Positions 9,601 through 17,362 of a stretch of DNA of 64,000 bases are shown in pieces; position 1 is the stretch's first letter; the number at the start of each line of letters is the position of its first letter. Source of the DNA: JAAZKI01 sp012799905 (GTDB lineage: Bacteria > Verrucomicrobiota > Lentisphaeria > Oligosphaerales > Oligosphaeraceae); assembly GCA_050949415.1 (NCBI GenBank), contig JBMNFR010000006.1, forward strand, positions 620,001 through 684,000, in the 5' to 3' direction. The translations under genes and the position numbers were made by a program. The notes beneath the pieces are model-generated. The model saw only the letters and a program-made list of their open reading frames with translations. It searched no databases and was not told where the DNA came from.

Positions 9601-10470
9601 GAGCTTGCCTTGGCGTTTCAATTCTCTGACGCCGATGGTGGCCATGTCCATGAGGTTGACGGGGCGGTCTTGGCGTCCCAATTCCTGGCGCAGGCGGCAG
9701 TATTCCTGGTAGGCTGCTTGGATGGGCGCGGTCAGGGGGCCGTGCTCGAAGTCAACGCTGTCAATGCTGGTGTGGAAGGTCGTATGTCGGCAGTGGTCGG
9801 ACCAGTAGGTGTCAATGACACGCAGTTCGGCATAGGTCGGATCGCGTTTTTCCTCGTTGCGGAAATACTGTTGGCAGAACGCGAGGTCGGCCGGCGTCAT
9901 GGCCAGGCCGAGGTCGCTGATCATGTCAGCGAGGCCGTCGGCGTTGAGGTCAATGAAGCCGGTCATGATTGGAACCGGCTCTGGCGCCGGTGTTTTCGGC
10001 TTCAGGGAAAGAGGCTTGCCCAGGGCGGTTTCCCGGCTTTCGACCGGGTTGATTAGGTAGCGCTTGATTTTTTGCAGGCGGTCAGGGCTGATGTTGCCAG
10101 TCAGGCGATAGACCGTGGCGGTGCGGACTAGCGGCCGGTCTTTTTGAGTCAGGAGCTGGATGCACTGGGCGGCTGAATCGGCCCGCTGGTCGTATTGACC
10201 GGGAAGCGATTCAATGGCGAAGGTCGTGGCCGCAGGATTGGCCGGTAGATCGTCCTCATAGATGATGTCGCTGTTCGGCTCCGAAAGCACGCTGTCGCGG
10301 GCAGAGGCGTAATCAGCGTCGCTGAGGCCGGAAAGGTCGTAGCGTCTGAGGAGGTGGAGTGACTGCAATTCGGCGAGGCCGAGGTTCTCGCGAAGTTCCG
10401 CAAGGAGATGCTGAGCCTCAATATCGAAACCAGGGCGCTTTTCGACAAATAATCGTCTGACGACTTCCAT
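6700..10470 (-). CDS. purL: Phosphoribosylformylglycinamidine synthase, long form, glutaminase nucleophile replaced
   Basis: A 1256-residue FGAM synthase (FGAR + ATP + glutamine to FGAM, fourth step of purine synthesis) of the long Bacteroides/Clostridium-type clade. Order: PurS-like N-terminal region, two AIRS-type halves (FKNETHNHPTEIEPFGG in the first, GKDSMSGTF in the second) and a class I glutamine amidotransferase domain from about residue 985 (VFIPVFPGTNCEYD, FAGGVSGGDE). The HGEGRF motif and the C-terminal MGHSER, which carries the His and Glu of the triad, are intact. The nucleophile elbow reads LGIGNGFQ, where the family has LGICNGFQ: codon 1095 (7186-7188, minus strand) is GGC, one base from the expected TGC. 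Glutamine-dependent activity should be lost unless this is a sequencing error or free ammonia is used. AGGAG lies 12 bases before the ATG. Confidence 0.93.
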   Translation of the reverse strand: MEVVRRLFVEKRPGFDIEAQHLLAELRENLGLAELQSLHLLRRYDLSGLSDADYASARDSVLSEPNSDIIYEDDLPANPAATTFAIESLPGQYDQRADSAAQCIQLLTQKDRPLVRTATVYRLTGNISPDRLQKIKRYLINPVESRETALGKPLSLKPKTPAPEPVPIMTGFIDLNADGLADMISDLGLAMTPADLAFCQQYFRNEEKRDPTYAELRVIDTYWSDHCRHTTFHTSIDSVDFEHGPLTAPIQAAYQEYCRLRQELGRQDRPVNLMDMATIGVRELKRQGKLDNLDASEEINACSIAIQAEVNGELQDWLVMFKNETHNHPTEIEPFGGAATCLGGAIRDPLSGRSYVYQAMRITGAGDPRTPIADTLPGKLPQRKITTTAAAGYSSYGNQIGVSAGKVQEIYHPGYIAKRMELGAVIAAAPKANVVRAQPAPDDVILLVGGRTGRDGCGGATGSSKAHTDESLQQGGAEVQKGNPLLERNIQRLFRNPAFSTLIKRCNDFGAGGVCVAIGELAPGLEVNLDLVPTKYDGLDGTELAVSESQERMACVIAPENVAAAIALAQAENLEATPVAKVTETPRLSMTWRGETIISLARTFLDTNGVTQHTKAVVATPDPHHAFFTRKPAWKKDGSDLAQDWLDNLRDLNVCSQKGLVENFDATAGAATVLCPYGGKTRLTPNELMAAKLPVAGCTNTCTLLSHGFNPWLSEWSPFHGALYAVVEANAKIAAAGGDVNDVRMSFQEYFERLGDVPKRWGKPLAALLGGLRGQMEFGTASIGGKDSMSGTFENISVPPTLVAFAVAPAPARRIISPEFKGAGNQVLLLPSPRDHHDLPDFERLRQQFARLKRWINTRQVVAAHTVGQGGIAAAISKMCFGNWLGVDINPEWTTEKLFSPDYGAIIIEARPGLGPESLDGAVPLGRTTAEPVIQIGKTAISLDDALAAWQETLEKVFPTRTNVEAPLPPPWQPQVNPTPRQCKIKSTARPRVFIPVFPGTNCEYDTQRAFERAGAIVDSFVIRNKSAADIELSIAHLAKAIANAQIVTFAGGVSGGDEPGGAGKFIAATFRHPRLAAAITELLQDRDGLLLGIGNGFQALIKLGLVPYGEIRPQLAPDDPTLAVNAIGRHVATTVDTVVTSNLSPWLRYCQPGDVHAVPISHGEGRFVASPEQVQELLAKGQVAFQYAGSDGKPATDMPWNPNGSVAAIEGITSPDGRILGKMGHSERMIDTFIASNIPGVHGQGIFQGGVDFFA

Positions 10471-10495
10471 GAGTATGAATTCTCCTAAGAATTAG

Positions 10496-10613
10496 GGGCG
10501 TGGGGCTTTTTTTAGGGACGAGGGGCGAGGGGCGAGGGGCGAGGGGCGAGTTGAGCTTGGATTACGTTGTCCGCGAGGGGCTTTTTTTAGGGGCGAGGGG
10601 CGAGGGGCGAGGA
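10496..10613. repeat. Two blocks of GGGGCGA heptamer repeat upstream of purL
   Basis: Five near-perfect GGGGCGA heptamers lie at about 10512-10550 and about three more at 10588-10612, both introduced by a TTTTTTTAG tract. The block sits between the purL start and the stop of the TerB-domain gene. Four successive GGGG runs with three-base loops give the canonical G-quadruplex pattern on the plus strand. Confidence 0.8.
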
Positions 10614-10656
10614 TTTAGTGAATTTTGGACTTTAGCGGCGTTGTTGCCGCGAGGAT

Positions 10657-11505
10657 TCAATAAGAGAAGACTGACAGGTCGTTTTTGATGCGGTTGGCGT
10701 CTTCAAGCCATAGCCATAGCGTATCCGGGATTTCGAGAATGCGTTGGCATTGGTTCAGGAGCTCGATTTCCTGGGGTGCCGTGGTGCCGTCCACTGCGGC
10801 TAAGTCAAGGAGATTGGCCAGCAGGCATTTTTTTTGTTCTGGGGTGAATAGTGTTGCGATGGTCTGGAAGAGTTCTTCCAGTGAGCAGGAGTTGAGGACG
10901 CGCCGGCCCTGGGCGAGACATTCGCGCTGTTCGAAGATGCGGCTAATGGCAGTTAGTTCGCTCTCGGCCATGACATTGTCAGTGTGAGCCATAGCGAGCA
11001 TGGCGGCGGCGAAGTAGACCACGTTGGGCAGATACTTGCGCTCATGCGGACGGGCAAAAGTTTTGGGCGCTTTTCGCTTGGCCTTTTTTGGCAGAGGCGG
11101 TGGCGTCTTCGGCAAAGGCGGTGGCGTCTTCGGCAGGGGCGGTGGGCTGTTCATGGCGGCATCTGGCGGCGGGCGTTGGCTGCGCAGGCGTTCAGCCAGG
11201 GGGCGGTCGCGGAGGGCGAAGGGGAGGCGCCAGGTTTCGTCAGTCGTTTCCAGGCAGATTTCAGCGCCAAAGGGCTCCTCGCAAATCTCCAGGCCAGTCA
11301 CGTCATGCCAGTCGAAGCGCAGGCGCTGCGGCGCGGTTTCAGGCTGGCGCCCGAGAAAGACAATGCCTCCCGACCAGGTCGCCAGCCAGCCTTCTCCTGC
11401 CTGGCCGGACAAGGTGCGGAAAACCCGCAGAGCCGCCGAGGGGTACTTGTGACCGCTCTGCTGCTGGAATAATTGTTGCATCGACCAGGGGAGAGGCGTG
11501 GACAT
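10657..11505 (-). CDS. TerB-domain protein with proline-rich linker
   Basis: A 282-residue soluble protein without signal peptide. The C-terminal half (about 160-265) resembles the TerB/DjlA-N tellurite-resistance fold: two helical hairpins with acidic motifs, AAMLAMAHTDNVMAESEL and LLDLAAVDGTTAPQEIELL. The N-terminal part (1-110) is a beta-rich domain of unknown type. They are joined by a linker with three copies of PPPLPKT followed by a basic KKAKRK stretch. TerB domains bind metal ions and often work in stress or envelope-associated complexes; the actual role here is unknown. The next upstream gene, a CapA-like protein, is 40 bp away on the same strand, so the two could share a transcript. 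No clear Shine-Dalgarno. Confidence 0.68.
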   Translation of the reverse strand: MSTPLPWSMQQLFQQQSGHKYPSAALRVFRTLSGQAGEGWLATWSGGIVFLGRQPETAPQRLRFDWHDVTGLEICEEPFGAEICLETTDETWRLPFALRDRPLAERLRSQRPPPDAAMNSPPPLPKTPPPLPKTPPPLPKKAKRKAPKTFARPHERKYLPNVVYFAAAMLAMAHTDNVMAESELTAISRIFEQRECLAQGRRVLNSCSLEELFQTIATLFTPEQKKCLLANLLDLAAVDGTTAPQEIELLNQCQRILEIPDTLWLWLEDANRIKNDLSVFSY

Positions 11506-11545
11506 GGACAGAAGTTATGCTGGGGGGGTGACAGAGCAGGGGGAA

Positions 11546-12790
11546 TCATTCCATAAAGGACGCCTGTGACATCTCTTTCAGCTGCTGGGTGTACGCGCGG
11601 GCAGATTCCAGGCGTCCTTCTTCGACGAGGCGCATGTAGGTAGCGAGCACCTCATGGTGGGCTTCGCAGGTGAGCAGGTTGCGCAGGGGCATGAGTTTTT
11701 TGTTGGGGGCTGGGGCGTCAAAGTCTTCTGGTGTCCAAGCCGCATTGATCAAGGCTTTGGCGTAACTGCTGTTAGCGGCCCAGCATTCGTGGAAAGCGAT
11801 GATTTTGCTCCAGTCCGTGAGGGGCTCGGAGATTTTTTTCATATAGGCGTTGAAGCCGTCTCGCTGTTTGCCGGTCAATTGCCGGATGCTGCTGCCGTCG
11901 GCGGTGAAGGTCGTTGGGAAGAGTTGCAGTCCGCAGACGCCTTCCTCGTCAATGTCAAAGCTGAGCAGGGCGCCGATGAGCCAGAAGTCGGCCGGGGCGT
12001 AGGGGCGGTCTTTTGGCCAGGGGAAGTAGAAGTTTCCAGGGCAATAGGCAATGGCGCTGCCGTTCCAATTTTCGACGCCCTGGAGGCAATGAGTGTGGAT
12101 GTTGACGACGATGTCAGCGCCAGCGTCGGCAAAGGCGCGGGACATGTTGACCACCCTGGGGCTGGGGATGGGGTTGTATTCATTGCCGCCATGCGTGATG
12201 ACGATGCAGCAGTCGACCTGGGGGGCGAGCTGGAGGATTTGGCTGATGTTGAAGCAGGGCGACAAGGGCGCAGCGCCCGGCTTGTTCGGGCCGGCGCCGC
12301 CGAATTCGTTTTCAGCGACGTTGAGAATGCCGATGCTGATGCCATTCACTTCGATGATCAGGGGCTGGATGGCCTCGTCAAGATTAGGGCCGGCGCCGAC
12401 GGTCTTGAAGCCGTTGCTCTCCAGAGTGGCGATCGTTTCCAGAACCGGCTCTGTGCCAAAGTCGCCGATGTGGTTGTTGGCCAGGAGGGCCACGTCACCG
12501 CCCCAGGCGTGCAGGAAGTCGATGGTGCCGGGATGGCATTTTATATTGGGGCCGCTCTTGACGATCGGGGTGTCAGCAGTGGTCAGTGGAGTCTCAAACT
12601 GAATCAGCGACAAGTCAGCGGCGCTGAAGATGTCTTGCAGGTCAGCGAGGATTTCCTCAGATTTGCCTTGGAGGACGAATTCTTCGCCAGTGGCTCGCGG
12701 GCAGCAGTCGCCGGCAATCAGAACGGCGGCGCGCTTGTCGCCGCGCGGCTTGCGGATGGTCAGGATGCCTTGGTCTTGGATAACTCGCAT
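11546..12790 (-). CDS. CapA/PgsA-like metallophosphatase-fold protein
   Basis: A 414-residue protein of the CapA family (bacterial capsule synthesis protein, PGA_cap). Family motifs appear in order: AGDCCP near residue 27, FETPLT near 65, LANNHIGDFG near 104, ITHGGNEY near 198 and IHTHCLQGVE near 232. CapA proteins of Bacillus are membrane-anchored and help make or export poly-gamma-glutamate, but this one has no signal peptide or membrane segment and no capB/capC neighbours, so a cytoplasmic hydrolase of the same fold is as likely. The C-terminal 90 residues are helical and poorly conserved. GGAG about 10 bases before the ATG supports the start. The downstream TerB-domain gene is 40 bp away. 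Confidence 0.75.
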   Translation of the reverse strand: MRVIQDQGILTIRKPRGDKRAAVLIAGDCCPRATGEEFVLQGKSEEILADLQDIFSAADLSLIQFETPLTTADTPIVKSGPNIKCHPGTIDFLHAWGGDVALLANNHIGDFGTEPVLETIATLESNGFKTVGAGPNLDEAIQPLIIEVNGISIGILNVAENEFGGAGPNKPGAAPLSPCFNISQILQLAPQVDCCIVITHGGNEYNPIPSPRVVNMSRAFADAGADIVVNIHTHCLQGVENWNGSAIAYCPGNFYFPWPKDRPYAPADFWLIGALLSFDIDEEGVCGLQLFPTTFTADGSSIRQLTGKQRDGFNAYMKKISEPLTDWSKIIAFHECWAANSSYAKALINAAWTPEDFDAPAPNKKLMPLRNLLTCEAHHEVLATYMRLVEEGRLESARAYTQQLKEMSQASFME

Positions 12791-12845
12791 GGCAGACTCC
12801 GTGTGAATGGGGTGATTGGTTAGAGGATATTATGATTTATGGTCG

Positions 12846-14873
12846 TCATGGCGTGTTTTCGACGTTGAATTCGAGGTCGTCAATAAAAACCGTGAATGTT
12901 GTTTTTTCTGGGGTGATGCGCGGGTAGAAGTCAACGACGAATTGGAACGGGGCGTCAAGCACCTGGTTTTTATCGCCGCCGCGAATAGTCGGCGGGTTGG
13001 CAATCAAATCCCATTCCAGGTCGCGCCAGCCTTCCCAGTCGATTTTATCAGTCTTGCCCTGGAAGATTTCGCCGCGGCCGTCGCGGAAGCGCGGTGCGAA
13101 GGGAGTGCCGCAGTTGGCGCCGAACATCTTGAAGCGAACCCGGACGATTTTGACGTTGGTTTCCCCTAGGCGTTGCGAGAACAGCTTGACCATCCAGCTC
13201 TTGCGCTCCTGTTCCGGGAAGGCCGCGTGCAGGCGCAGTGAGCGCTGGCCGGAGGCGGCCTGCTCAGTGGAAAGCTCGGCAGATGTTGGAAGCGGCTGCC
13301 CGTTCGCCATTTTAGCTGGTTCTGGATAGACCAGGTTCCACGGATTGCTGCTTTCAAAGTCGAATTTGCACCAGCCGTCTTCTGCCGCCAGAGGCAGGAC
13401 GGTGACACGCGGCGCTGCGGTCGCTGCGGTCGCTGCGGCCAGGACGGGCGGGGTTGTCAAAGTTGACAAAGCAGGGGCGGAGGCGCCGTTGTTGGCTGCT
13501 GCTGTTGGCGTCAAGGGCAGGACAGCGGTGCGGTCTGGGCCGGCCACGGCGTCCCGGTTCAGGAAGCGCACGATCGGCTCGGAGAACCGATACGCGTCAT
13601 CATGCTTTGGCGGTGCGATGACAGAACCCTGGTCCTGGCCAGTGGCTGCCTGGAAATCGGCCAGGCTGCTGGCGGCGGCGTTGCGGATAAAGCGGCCAGG
13701 ATGAAAGGCGTTGGCGCTGGCAACGTACTTGGCAGTGCTCGCGACCTGGACTTCCTGGTCAACGCTGTTGGCGACGATGCTGGCATGCAGGTGAAGTTCT
13801 GCCTTGTCCCGCACGACCAGGCCGGTTTTGCCGCCGAGGATGGCGCAGTTGCTGACAACAACCTTGCCGTTGCCGGCAGCGTCAAAAGCGTCAGCCCTAG
13901 GAGACCCGAGGACGACGACGTTCTTGAAGAAGAAAAGGCCGTTTTCCATCGGGTTGCCGGGCGTGTAGCCGAGGCCGCGGGCACGGTCAGACTGGGTGCG
14001 GACTTGCGGGCCGACATTGTTGCGGACAACAGAGTCTTCCAAGCTGCGCGCACCGCCGACAAAGTGGACGCCAATGCTGCGGTTGTTTTCGACCAGGACG
14101 CCCTGGTACCAGGAGCGGGAGGCAGTCACATCCTGGATGCCGTAGGTGTTGTCATGGAAATGGCCGCCGCGAACCATGGCGGCGACGTCTTCGTGAATGG
14201 AAAAACCGTCATCGCCATTGCAGCGGGCAGTGATGTTTTCAAAGAGGAGGCCTCGGCAGTATCCGTGGATGTTGAAGCCGTCGTTGGAAAAGTGTTCTGC
14301 AATCAGGTTGCGGACGGTGATATAGCTGCGGTTGGAGAGGGCGACGCCAGAGACGCGGGCGGTGACGTAAAGCCCTAGGCCGGCCGGGGTGCGGCCTGGT
14401 TCGCAGCGGATGTACATCCCGTCCGTGGTGCAGAGTCCCCGGCCGACTTGCAGCGTATCGGGCTTGGCGCCGCGGGGCAGGGGAGTCAAATCGCGATTCA
14501 CTAAGTATGGCGCCAAGGCGCCGTACTTGATTTTGGCCGGTTGGAAAAACAGACCGTCGCCCTTATCTTGCCATTGGTCTTCCGGGACAGCCATCAGGCC
14601 GCTGATGATGGCGCCATTGCCTTCGACGGTGATCGGGTGGGTCGGCGTGCCGTCAACCGGAAATGTGATGCTCTCATAAAACGTCTGGCCAGGCGCGAGC
14701 CAGAGCGTGTCGCCCGGGCCTAACAGACGGGTCGCGGCGGCAATCGTCTTTTTGGCAGTCGCGGCCGACAGCCCGTCCTGGCTGTCCTGGCCGTTCTGGC
14801 CGTCAACATGGATGGTCTTGGCCGATAGCGCCAGCATTGAGAAAAAAGCAACGGAAAAAAGAAGTTTTCGCAT
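12846..14873 (-). CDS. Secreted right-handed parallel beta-helix protein
   Basis: About 675 residues, with a signal peptide (MRKLLFSVAFFSMLALSA) when started at the ATG at 14873; an in-frame ATG 15 codons upstream at 14918 would put the hydrophobic core too deep, so the inner start is preferred. Residues from about 15 open with the beta-helix entry pattern IHVDGQNGQD...DGLSAATAKKTI, and residues 60-450 carry many PbH1-like strands (NRSYITVRNLIAEHFSNDGF, GLLFENITARCNGDDGFSI). Residues from about 500 to the end form a jelly-roll-like module with a typical WCKFDFES start, possibly carbohydrate binding. Such proteins are often polysaccharide lyases or hydrolases, but no catalytic residues can be assigned. 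Convergent or shared regulation is not evident. Confidence 0.78.
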   Translation of the reverse strand: MRKLLFSVAFFSMLALSAKTIHVDGQNGQDSQDGLSAATAKKTIAAATRLLGPGDTLWLAPGQTFYESITFPVDGTPTHPITVEGNGAIISGLMAVPEDQWQDKGDGLFFQPAKIKYGALAPYLVNRDLTPLPRGAKPDTLQVGRGLCTTDGMYIRCEPGRTPAGLGLYVTARVSGVALSNRSYITVRNLIAEHFSNDGFNIHGYCRGLLFENITARCNGDDGFSIHEDVAAMVRGGHFHDNTYGIQDVTASRSWYQGVLVENNRSIGVHFVGGARSLEDSVVRNNVGPQVRTQSDRARGLGYTPGNPMENGLFFFKNVVVLGSPRADAFDAAGNGKVVVSNCAILGGKTGLVVRDKAELHLHASIVANSVDQEVQVASTAKYVASANAFHPGRFIRNAAASSLADFQAATGQDQGSVIAPPKHDDAYRFSEPIVRFLNRDAVAGPDRTAVLPLTPTAAANNGASAPALSTLTTPPVLAAATAATAAPRVTVLPLAAEDGWCKFDFESSNPWNLVYPEPAKMANGQPLPTSAELSTEQAASGQRSLRLHAAFPEQERKSWMVKLFSQRLGETNVKIVRVRFKMFGANCGTPFAPRFRDGRGEIFQGKTDKIDWEGWRDLEWDLIANPPTIRGGDKNQVLDAPFQFVVDFYPRITPEKTTFTVFIDDLEFNVENTP

Positions 14874-14972
14874 AGTTGTAAAGGTGTTTTTCGCAGGTGA
14901 GGGTTGGCAATGCAACATGCGTCTGGCAATGTCTTTGAAGAAAATGCGTCAGTAATGAGTCAGCCTTCTGTA

Positions 14973-15056
14973 GTGCCTTTACAAGGCACCACTTTCGGGG
15001 TGCGCCCATCCCCAGGCTGAAGCCTGGGGTTAAGCATGGTTAAGCGCCTACGGCGC
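14973..15056. repeat. String of three perfect hairpins upstream of the zinc-ribbon gene
   Basis: Three perfect stem-loops follow one another: GTGCCTT-tac-AAGGCAC (14973-14989), CCCCAGGCT-ga-AGCCTGGGG (15010-15029) and GCGCC-tac-GGCGC (15044-15056). The middle one has the same AGGCT(A/G)AAGCCT core as module A of the arrays at 3.4 and 53 kb. The intergenic stretch 14874-15372 holds no gene; it consists of these hairpins, the dispersed repeat that follows and unremarkable sequence. Confidence 0.75.
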
Positions 15057-15095
15057 AGGTGGATGTGGGCATGGTGGACACAGTGGACGGTGGGT

Positions 15096-15225
15096 GCCGT
15101 ACGTAGTAGAGCCTTTAGGCTGCCATAATTTTAGCACTTTTAGCATTTCTACCTCTGCGCGGCATACTCAAAAAATCTTGGCGTCCTTGGCGTCTTGGCG
15201 GTTAATCTTTAACTGACCCATTACT
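15096..15225. repeat. Dispersed repeat of about 130 bp, copy 1
   Basis: This block starts gccgtacgtagt, contains an AGCCTTTAGGCT-type hairpin, then a TTTTAGCACTTTTAGC stretch, then ggcgtccttggcgtcttggcg, and ends ttaatctttaactg...cccattac. The same order of blocks with substitutions occurs at 44754-44884. The two copies are about 29.7 kb apart and in the same orientation. Confidence 0.8.
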
Positions 15226-15372
15226 GCGCCAGCTATTTTCGAGCGCCAGAATCAGGACTGCAAGAACAAAAACCGCAACAGGCATTACATTATCATCATT
15301 TCCGGCAAGTGCGACTTGCCAAGTCTCAGAAAAATGGCAAAAACGTCGGTTTGTCTACGGAATATCGCTTCT

Positions 15373-15966
15373 ATGAATCAGATCCAGAAATGCCCGCATT
15401 GTTCGAAGGACGCGTTGTTCTGCGGTAACTTGTGCCCCAACTGCGGCTATGAGTCGCGCCTGGAGGAGCGCGGCGAAGCCGATTTGACGCGCGAAGAGCG
15501 CGGTCGTTATCCGGTCTATACCGCCGCTTTGGACGAGGAGCTCAGCCCGCCGCAGCGCCGCGGCCGCCTGCTCTTGGGGCTGGTGGTGCTGCTTTTGGCT
15601 CTTCCGCTGGTGACTTGGAACGCGGTCAACATCTGCCTGTTGCTGACGACGGACCAAGGGCATGAACTGCCGTGGGGCTGGGCGTTGCTTCTGCTGCTGG
15701 CTGCGGCCGTGGTGTTGCGGAAGGTCTGGCTGGGTCGGCGTTGCTGGGCTTGGCGGATCGGCGTCATCGGCTCCGCCGTTGGCGGCTGCTGGATGTTGGT
15801 GCGTCTGATTATACGTTTAGCCGACGGCAAGGCGCAGCCGCTGGACTGGCTGACCGGCGTTGTCCTCAGCGTAGTCTTCCTGTGGTGCGCCTGGATTCTT
15901 GGCCGTTCCAGCGACGTCGCAGAATTTATGTTGAGACAGAGCCGCCGCGGCGGCGAAGGGGGGTGA
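15373..15966 (+). CDS. Zinc-ribbon membrane protein
   Basis: About 197 residues when started at ATG 15373 (MNQIQKCPHC); an upstream in-frame start at 15316 would add 19 residues but enters the repeat-rich region. The N-terminus holds a zinc ribbon with two CxxC pairs (CPHCSKDALFCGNLCPNCGYE), followed by an acidic linker and four predicted membrane helices (about 62-82, 100-118, 126-146, 161-177 by eye) and a basic tail. Domain combination suggests a small membrane regulator or scaffold; function unknown. It is translationally coupled to the DUF58 gene: its TGA (15964-15966) shares one base with the next ATG, so the two proteins probably act together. Confidence 0.65.
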   Translation: MNQIQKCPHCSKDALFCGNLCPNCGYESRLEERGEADLTREERGRYPVYTAALDEELSPPQRRGRLLLGLVVLLLALPLVTWNAVNICLLLTTDQGHELPWGWALLLLLAAAVVLRKVWLGRRCWAWRIGVIGSAVGGCWMLVRLIIRLADGKAQPLDWLTGVVLSVVFLWCAWILGRSSDVAEFMLRQSRRGGEGG

Positions 15967-17300
15967 TGTCGTCCATGACGCAGGCTATTTCCAAGAGGCG
16001 TGACACTGCTGTCAAGGCGACATTCCGGTTGCGCTTGCAATCAAGTTCAGCGTGGCTGGGCGGCAAGTCACGCCATCGCTTTCCGTCGCCGTTGCTTTCC
16101 TGGTGTTTTGCGTATGCGAGCCGTTATGTCACCTTGACTGGCGCGGCTGTGTTGCTTTGCCTGGCGGCATTTTTGCCGGTGGCGCTCCAGGCCATCACGG
16201 CGATGCCGTTGAGTCTGCTGTTTGTGCCGCTGGCGTCGTTGCTGCCAGTGAACCTGCTGCTAGGCTATCTGTTGCGGCCGCGAGTGCGTTGTCTGCGCGA
16301 GCCGCCACGGCGGATAGCCGCTGGCAGCACTGGCGATATCCAGTACCGGGTACGCAACGTCGGTCGACGGCCAGTCTATGACCTGACCGTGGACAGTCTG
16401 CCTTTCCCTCTTTTTTTCAGCCTGCCGGCAGGCCGGATGCGGATAGATTGCCTGGCGCCCGGCGAAGAAGTCACGCTGCGGATGCCGCTGCGGGCGACCC
16501 GGCGCGGGAGCTATCGTTTGCCAGCGATGTACGTCGCCAGCGGTTTCCCGTTTCATCTCTGGCAATGGGGCATGTTCGGGAAAGGCGACCGCGTGGTGTA
16601 CGTCCACCCCGCCTTCAAGCCCTTGGCCGGCCTGGAATTGTCCAGCCGCATGATGTACCATCCCGGCGGCATCAGCCTGAGTTCGAAAATCGGCCATTCG
16701 CTGGAATTTCAGGGCACGCGCGAATATCGCGAGGGGGACGATATCCGGCAGATTCATTGGCGTTCCTGGGCGCGGCTGGGACGACCCGTGGTTCGCGAAT
16801 ACCGGGAGGAGTACCTTTGCCATACGGCAGTGGTGATGGACACCTTGCGGCCGCGACCGTTCTTCTGGCAGGAGGTGCTGCCCCCCGTTGACCGGGTGTT
16901 CGAAGCAGCGGCGTCCTTGACGGCGGCGGTGGCTGACCATCTCGCCCGCCAGGATGTCATCGTCGACCTGTTCGCCGCCGGGCCCGATTTGTACAGGTTC
17001 CGGGGCGGACGCAGCCTCGGCTTTCTTGATAACATGCTGGATGTCCTCGCCTGCCTGGAGCCGGCGGTGGTCGACCCGTTCGCTGAATTGTCGGAAGAGC
17101 TCCTGACCGAGATCGCTGAAATCAGCGGCGTGGTGCTGATTCTGCTGAGCTGGGATGAGCCGCGCCAACGCCTGATCGACCGGCTGCGACAGCTCGACGT
17201 GGACGTGACCGCGTTTCTAATCCGGCCCGAAGGCCAGGCCAGCCGCGAAGAATATCCCGAATGGCTGCGTGTGCTCGCACCGGAGGCCATCATGACCTGA
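15966..17300 (+). CDS. DUF58 membrane protein
   Basis: A 444-residue protein counted from the ATG at 15966, which overlaps the upstream stop (TGATG); the open frame extends further upstream but that part overlaps the zinc-ribbon gene and is a shadow. Two membrane helices near residues 45-100 precede a beta-rich domain and then the DUF58 signature around residues 240-285 (LEFQGTREYREGDDIRQIHW, then RLGRPVVREY). The C-terminal third has a von Willebrand-A-like order (AVVMDTL as a degenerate metal site). DUF58 proteins usually sit beside a MoxR ATPase and VWA membrane proteins in a chaperone-like envelope system; no MoxR gene is visible here, only the zinc-ribbon partner. Confidence 0.85.
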   Translation: MSSMTQAISKRRDTAVKATFRLRLQSSSAWLGGKSRHRFPSPLLSWCFAYASRYVTLTGAAVLLCLAAFLPVALQAITAMPLSLLFVPLASLLPVNLLLGYLLRPRVRCLREPPRRIAAGSTGDIQYRVRNVGRRPVYDLTVDSLPFPLFFSLPAGRMRIDCLAPGEEVTLRMPLRATRRGSYRLPAMYVASGFPFHLWQWGMFGKGDRVVYVHPAFKPLAGLELSSRMMYHPGGISLSSKIGHSLEFQGTREYREGDDIRQIHWRSWARLGRPVVREYREEYLCHTAVVMDTLRPRPFFWQEVLPPVDRVFEAAASLTAAVADHLARQDVIVDLFAAGPDLYRFRGGRSLGFLDNMLDVLACLEPAVVDPFAELSEELLTEIAEISGVVLILLSWDEPRQRLIDRLRQLDVDVTAFLIRPEGQASREEYPEWLRVLAPEAIMT

Positions 17301-17362
17301 AAAGACAGTCCATCAAGCAGCAAGCGGAACGCTTTGGAAACCAACATGTTGGGAGAATGGCC

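Noticed and set aside
9070..10056. 328-codon plus-strand frame opposite purL
   Set aside because: Antisense shadow of a conserved enzyme; composition and lack of motifs argue against a gene.
15672..15965. N-terminal extension of the DUF58 frame
   Set aside because: It overlaps the zinc-ribbon gene in another frame; the overlapping TGATG start gives a protein of family length.
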